Source: JBCFBK01 sp050173895 (GTDB taxonomy: Bacteria > Bacteroidota > Bacteroidia > Bacteroidales > Prolixibacteraceae). Taken from it: a DNA stretch of 8,255 nt. Made by a program: the position numbers and the translations under genes. This document shows, one piece after another, positions 5,348-8,255 of this stretch. The stretch's first letter is position 1; each line of letters starts with the position of its first letter. Under the pieces are notes generated by a model that did not search any database, was not told the DNA's origin, and saw only the letters and a program-made list of their open reading frames with translations. The stretch is taken from NCBI GenBank assembly GCA_050173895.1, contig JBFXKJ010000174.1:1-8255 (forward strand). The letters run 5' to 3'.

Positions 5348-7915
5348 TCAGCCAACGGGAAGATTTTTTTCCTGTTGAATCGTTGTCATCAGGTCCTCAA
5401 TTTTATCAAGAACGGTACTGGCATAAGCATACCATTGAGCCTGACTGATGCCGGTCCTGTTTTTCTGTTCAAGTGCGGCGAGCAGTTCAACAATATCGCC
5501 TGCCTCCAGCTGACGGAAAAACGGCAGCATTTTGTGTGCCAGTTCAGAAATACCCTTTTCATTATCATCATACAGGTACTTTCTGAAAAGCAACGCATTT
5601 TGCCGCCCCGATTTCAGGAATGAAACCAGAATGTTACGCAGGCTGTCGGGTTCGCCTGAAGCAAAGGCCGCTATCTGGCGCAGGCTGTATTTCGGGCCAA
5701 CGGTGGTGCGACCGGCCGGTCTTGTGCCGGAGGGAAGCTCCGGCACGTTTCTCTTCTGCCCGGCCAGGGCCGAGAGAAGCGCCTGCGGTGAAAATGGTTT
5801 CTGAATGAATAAGGAAAACCCGTCCCTCCTGTTTTCCTCAATATACTGTCCCGACATGGCAATTGCCCTGAGTTCCTCCCCGCCTTTATGCCGGATCCGT
5901 TTCATCACTTCAAATCCGTTCATCCCCGGCATCTGAATGTCGGTCACCAGCAAATCGGAACAGCCTTTTTGAAACTCCCGGACCGCCGTTTCCGGATCAT
6001 TGAAAGCTGTCACCTCCATTCCGGCCGTTTCCAGCACGCGGCTGATCATTTCCAGCAAGACCGGATCATCATCCACCAGCCAGACCTTTTTCCCTTTTAA
6101 GGGGAACTCCGCCTGCTTCGTTGGCGGAAGAAGGTCTTTTTTTGTGTCCCCGGCGCCCGCCGAATCATCTCTCTCGAGCGGTAGCCCGACAATGAAGTGA
6201 CTCCCGTTGCCGGGTGTGCTTTTTACCCGGACAGATCCGTGCAGCAGATGAACCAGTTTCCGCGTAATGGTCAGTCCAAGACCTGTTCCTTCATATTGTT
6301 TCACAGAATTGGTCACCCGGCCGAATTCCTCAAAAATATACTGGATTTTTTCCTGAGGGATCCCAATCCCGGTGTCGATCACTTCAACAATGATAGAATC
6401 GCTCTTTTTTGAAAGTGGTTCGGCCGATACGCGAACGGTTACCGATCCGTGTTCGGTGAACTTGACCGCATTTGAAATCAGGTTCGACAGGACCTGGGTG
6501 ATGCGGACCGGATCACTTCTGTACCCGCTCGTCTCCGGCAGGTATTCCCACCTGAGCGCAATGTTCTTTTCAGTTGCCTGGGGTTTGAAGCTGCCTACTG
6601 TATCCGATATGAGCGATTTCAGGTTGAAAGCCACACTTTCAATGGTCAGCTTTCCTGAGTCAAGACGGGCCAGGTCGAGCAGGTCGTTGATCAGGCGCAG
6701 GATGTGTTCGGAAGCAAGCCGGATACGACGGAGGTAGTGATTCTGTCTCATATCCTCACTGCCTTCCATGAGCAGGCCCGTAAAGCCAATGATCGAGCTC
6801 AGGGGCGACTTCAGATCATGTGTAATACTCAGCATGAATTGCTCCTTGCTGTGAAGCAGTGATTCGGAATAGGCATTGGCCTTTTCCAGGCTTTGCCGGT
6901 AATGTTTGCTTTTAGTCAGATCTTTCAGAATGTTTGTTAAAAAGAAAACGATCGTGAAAAGGGAAAGAGCGCCCAGGGCAATGATCAGCCAGGTTGCTTT
7001 TTTCATCCGTTCCTGTTGTGCACTGATCTGGCGAAACGAACTGATCAGTTCCGCATTTTCGATTTGCGAAAGAACCTCGCGTAATTGCTGGGTAATGGCC
7101 CGGTCTTTTTCAAGCACCTCCCGTTCTTTTTGTTTCAGCTGTTGTTCAATGCGCAGGTCCTCATTCCGGATTTTTTCAATCAGTCCGGTAAAATAACTGA
7201 CAATCGAATCGGCCGAGCTGGCCGAGTTCATCAGACTGTCAAACTCGACCGTCTGGCTTACTGTTACATATAAGGTAGAATCCTTTTCCTTCTTCCCGGA
7301 AAAGACATTTGCAAGCCGTGCAAAAAATTTCTTCTTTTTTTGCTTCACATAGACGGAATCATAATTGGTGGTGACTGTTTTATTGATCTTTGCGGGCTGG
7401 CTCACGGAATCCTGCGCCAGCCTGATGATCGAATCTCTTCCCGTCGACAGCTTGCCGACAGCTTCCCGGTATCTTGCTTCGGGCGAGTTTGCTTTTTTTA
7501 CAGACGATAATTCACGCAGGTTTTGATGTTTTTTTTTGAGCAAAATCTTTATGCTGTCGGTATATACCTTTTGATAGGGATCGAACGTCAGCTCTGCCAG
7601 CGTTTCGATTTGTGCCCCGATGGTGTCCATTAACTGAAGGTATTCACGGTACTGCTTTGCTTGTCCTGTCTGTGCGTAATTCCTGCCTACGCTCTCCGAT
7701 TGATACAGATAAGTCAGGATTTTGTTAATATGCATGACCTTACTGTTGGCGGGCGTCAACTCACCCCCCGTTGACGGACGCTCCATGAATTCGGAGTAAA
7801 TGATCCAGACCGTGAACGAGGCGAGAACAACAAGGGTGAAATAGCCCAGAAACACTTTTGTTTTTACATTTCCCATCAATTGCTTTCTTATCTGTTCAAT
7901 AGTAACGGTCCGCAT
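5348..7915 (-). CDS. Membrane-bound hybrid histidine kinase (sensor, HisKA, HATPase, REC, Hpt-like)
   Basis: The predicted protein has 855 residues. TM1 (about 22-40) and TM2 (about 308-327) enclose a mostly helical, probably periplasmic sensor region of about 265 residues, which contains a polybasic patch KQKKKKFF at 191-198. The HisKA domain has the phospho-acceptor H366 in SITHDLKSPLSSIIGF. The HATPase domain has the N box LISNAVKF (N482), DTGIGIP (514-520) and GTGLGL (543-548). A receiver domain (about 609-718) has D615-D617, phospho-acceptor D659 in VTDIQMPG, S688 and K706. The C-terminal domain (about 745-845) looks like an Hpt: H794 lies in ELAHKMLPFFRQLEA, where the usual H-x-L-K-G reads H-K-M-L-P. 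ATG 7915 opens the frame; M14 (7876), just before KTKVFLGY, is an alternative start. With the convergent NtrC-type regulator it would form a phosphorelay from H366 to D659 to H794 to D54 of the regulator. The stimulus is unknown. Confidence 0.93.
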   Translation of the reverse strand: MRTVTIEQIRKQLMGNVKTKVFLGYFTLVVLASFTVWIIYSEFMERPSTGGELTPANSKVMHINKILTYLYQSESVGRNYAQTGQAKQYREYLQLMDTIGAQIETLAELTFDPYQKVYTDSIKILLKKKHQNLRELSSVKKANSPEARYREAVGKLSTGRDSIIRLAQDSVSQPAKINKTVTTNYDSVYVKQKKKKFFARLANVFSGKKEKDSTLYVTVSQTVEFDSLMNSASSADSIVSYFTGLIEKIRNEDLRIEQQLKQKEREVLEKDRAITQQLREVLSQIENAELISSFRQISAQQERMKKATWLIIALGALSLFTIVFFLTNILKDLTKSKHYRQSLEKANAYSESLLHSKEQFMLSITHDLKSPLSSIIGFTGLLMEGSEDMRQNHYLRRIRLASEHILRLINDLLDLARLDSGKLTIESVAFNLKSLISDTVGSFKPQATEKNIALRWEYLPETSGYRSDPVRITQVLSNLISNAVKFTEHGSVTVRVSAEPLSKKSDSIIVEVIDTGIGIPQEKIQYIFEEFGRVTNSVKQYEGTGLGLTITRKLVHLLHGSVRVKSTPGNGSHFIVGLPLERDDSAGAGDTKKDLLPPTKQAEFPLKGKKVWLVDDDPVLLEMISRVLETAGMEVTAFNDPETAVREFQKGCSDLLVTDIQMPGMNGFEVMKRIRHKGGEELRAIAMSGQYIEENRRDGFSLFIQKPFSPQALLSALAGQKRNVPELPSGTRPAGRTTVGPKYSLRQIAAFASGEPDSLRNILVSFLKSGRQNALLFRKYLYDDNEKGISELAHKMLPFFRQLEAGDIVELLAALEQKNRTGISQAQWYAYASTVLDKIEDLMTTIQQEKNLPVG

Positions 7916-7974
7916 TCCGATTTAGTCTGGATGGCAGCTATTTTCGAAGGCCGTATTTCTGCTGATTTACCCCT

Positions 7975-8006
7975 ATTGTTAATTTTTAAAGAATAGATTA
8001 TCTTGG
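7975..8006 (+). promoter_or_regulatory. Candidate housekeeping promoter of the DUF190 gene
   Basis: ATTG (7975-7978) and TATCTTGG (7999-8006) are separated by 20 nt and each differ by one base from the Bacteroidota -33 TTTG and -7 TAnnTTTG elements. Transcription would begin near 8012, about 30 nt before the ATG. No comparable promoter for the divergent kinase gene was recognised in the same 127-bp space. Confidence 0.3.
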
Positions 8007-8042
8007 TGTAACGTTTTTGAATCGGCATAATCCTGAAATATT

Positions 8043-8255
8043 ATGGAAAGAGCGACAAGTCTTCTGAAAATTTATATTTCCGATTCAGACAAAATCGGGG
8101 GGACTCCTCTTTATGAGGAAATTGTGAAAGAAGCCAGAGAAAGGGGGATTGCAGGAGCAACAGTGCTGCGTGGAATGCTGTCGTTTGGAGCCAGTCATTC
8201 CATCCATACCATGAAGATCTTTGCCTTGTCCAACCATCTTCCGGTGATCATCGAA
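8043..8255 (+). CDS. DUF190 (COG1993) family protein, N-terminal part cut by the window end
   Basis: The frame from the ATG at 8043 is open to the last base and gives 71 residues, so the gene continues outside the window. Recognisable family blocks are LLKIYISDSDKIGGTPLYE (about 7-25), IVKEARERGIAGATVLRG (27-44), the FGASHSIHT segment (48-56) and LPVIIE (66-71). DUF190 proteins are small soluble proteins of about 100-115 residues with a ferredoxin-like fold resembling PII signal proteins. They are often encoded next to, or fused with, the fluoride channel CrcB, so a role in fluoride handling has been suggested but is not established. Here crcB lies about 5.8 kb upstream in the same orientation, separated by the PepSY-like genes and the two-component system. 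It diverges from the hybrid kinase gene across 127 bp. Confidence 0.9.
   Translation, partial: MERATSLLKIYISDSDKIGGTPLYEEIVKEARERGIAGATVLRGMLSFGASHSIHTMKIFALSNHLPVIIE

Noticed and set aside
5291..5358. Terminator between the convergent regulator and kinase genes
   Set aside because: Only a 6-bp CCGTTG/CAACGG match with a loop of more than 50 nt was found, with no adjacent T-run.

Overview
The window looks like chromosomal DNA of a member of the Bacteroidota. Three things suggest this: the membrane-anchored hybrid histidine kinase is of a type typical of that phylum, the small secreted proteins are PepSY-like, and Shine-Dalgarno signals are weak while promoter-like TAnnTTTG boxes are present. 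The family or genus cannot be fixed from sequence alone. Base composition is moderate and looks even across the genes. No rRNA, tRNA, CRISPR array, transposase or prophage gene was seen.

Layout from left to right. (1) 1-260: the C-terminal part of a DoxX-family membrane protein on the + strand. (2) 261-1748: a PBP4-type D-Ala-D-Ala carboxypeptidase (dacB) on the - strand, whose stop codon directly abuts the DoxX stop. (3) 1820-2203: the fluoride channel gene crcB, divergent from dacB. (4) 2483-2806 and 3051-3506: two tandem paralogous small exported proteins with a PepSY-like domain. The second carries an acidic tail with 7/11-residue periodicity. (5) 3507-3937: a gene-free stretch holding a strong intrinsic terminator, two and a half copies of a 75-nt-period hairpin repeat, and a possible sigma-54 promoter. 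(6) 3938-5290: an NtrC-type sigma-54-dependent response regulator. (7) 5348-7915: a hybrid histidine kinase (sensor, HisKA, HATPase, REC, Hpt-like) on the - strand, tail to tail with the regulator. (8) 8043-8255: the N-terminal part of a DUF190 (COG1993) protein on the + strand, divergent from the kinase and cut by the window end.

How the genes may work together. The kinase and the regulator carry all the domains of a four-step His-Asp-His-Asp phosphorelay that would end at a sigma-54 activator. The nearest plausible outputs are the two PepSY-like secreted proteins, and the regulator gene itself may be autoregulated; both points are inference. CrcB and DUF190 proteins are often encoded side by side in other bacteria. 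Here they flank the signalling and PepSY block about 5.8 kb apart, which may mean the block was inserted between them. The most interesting part of the window is this self-contained signalling island with its duplicated secreted proteins and the repeat cluster just upstream of the regulator. No individual gene family here is clearly new.
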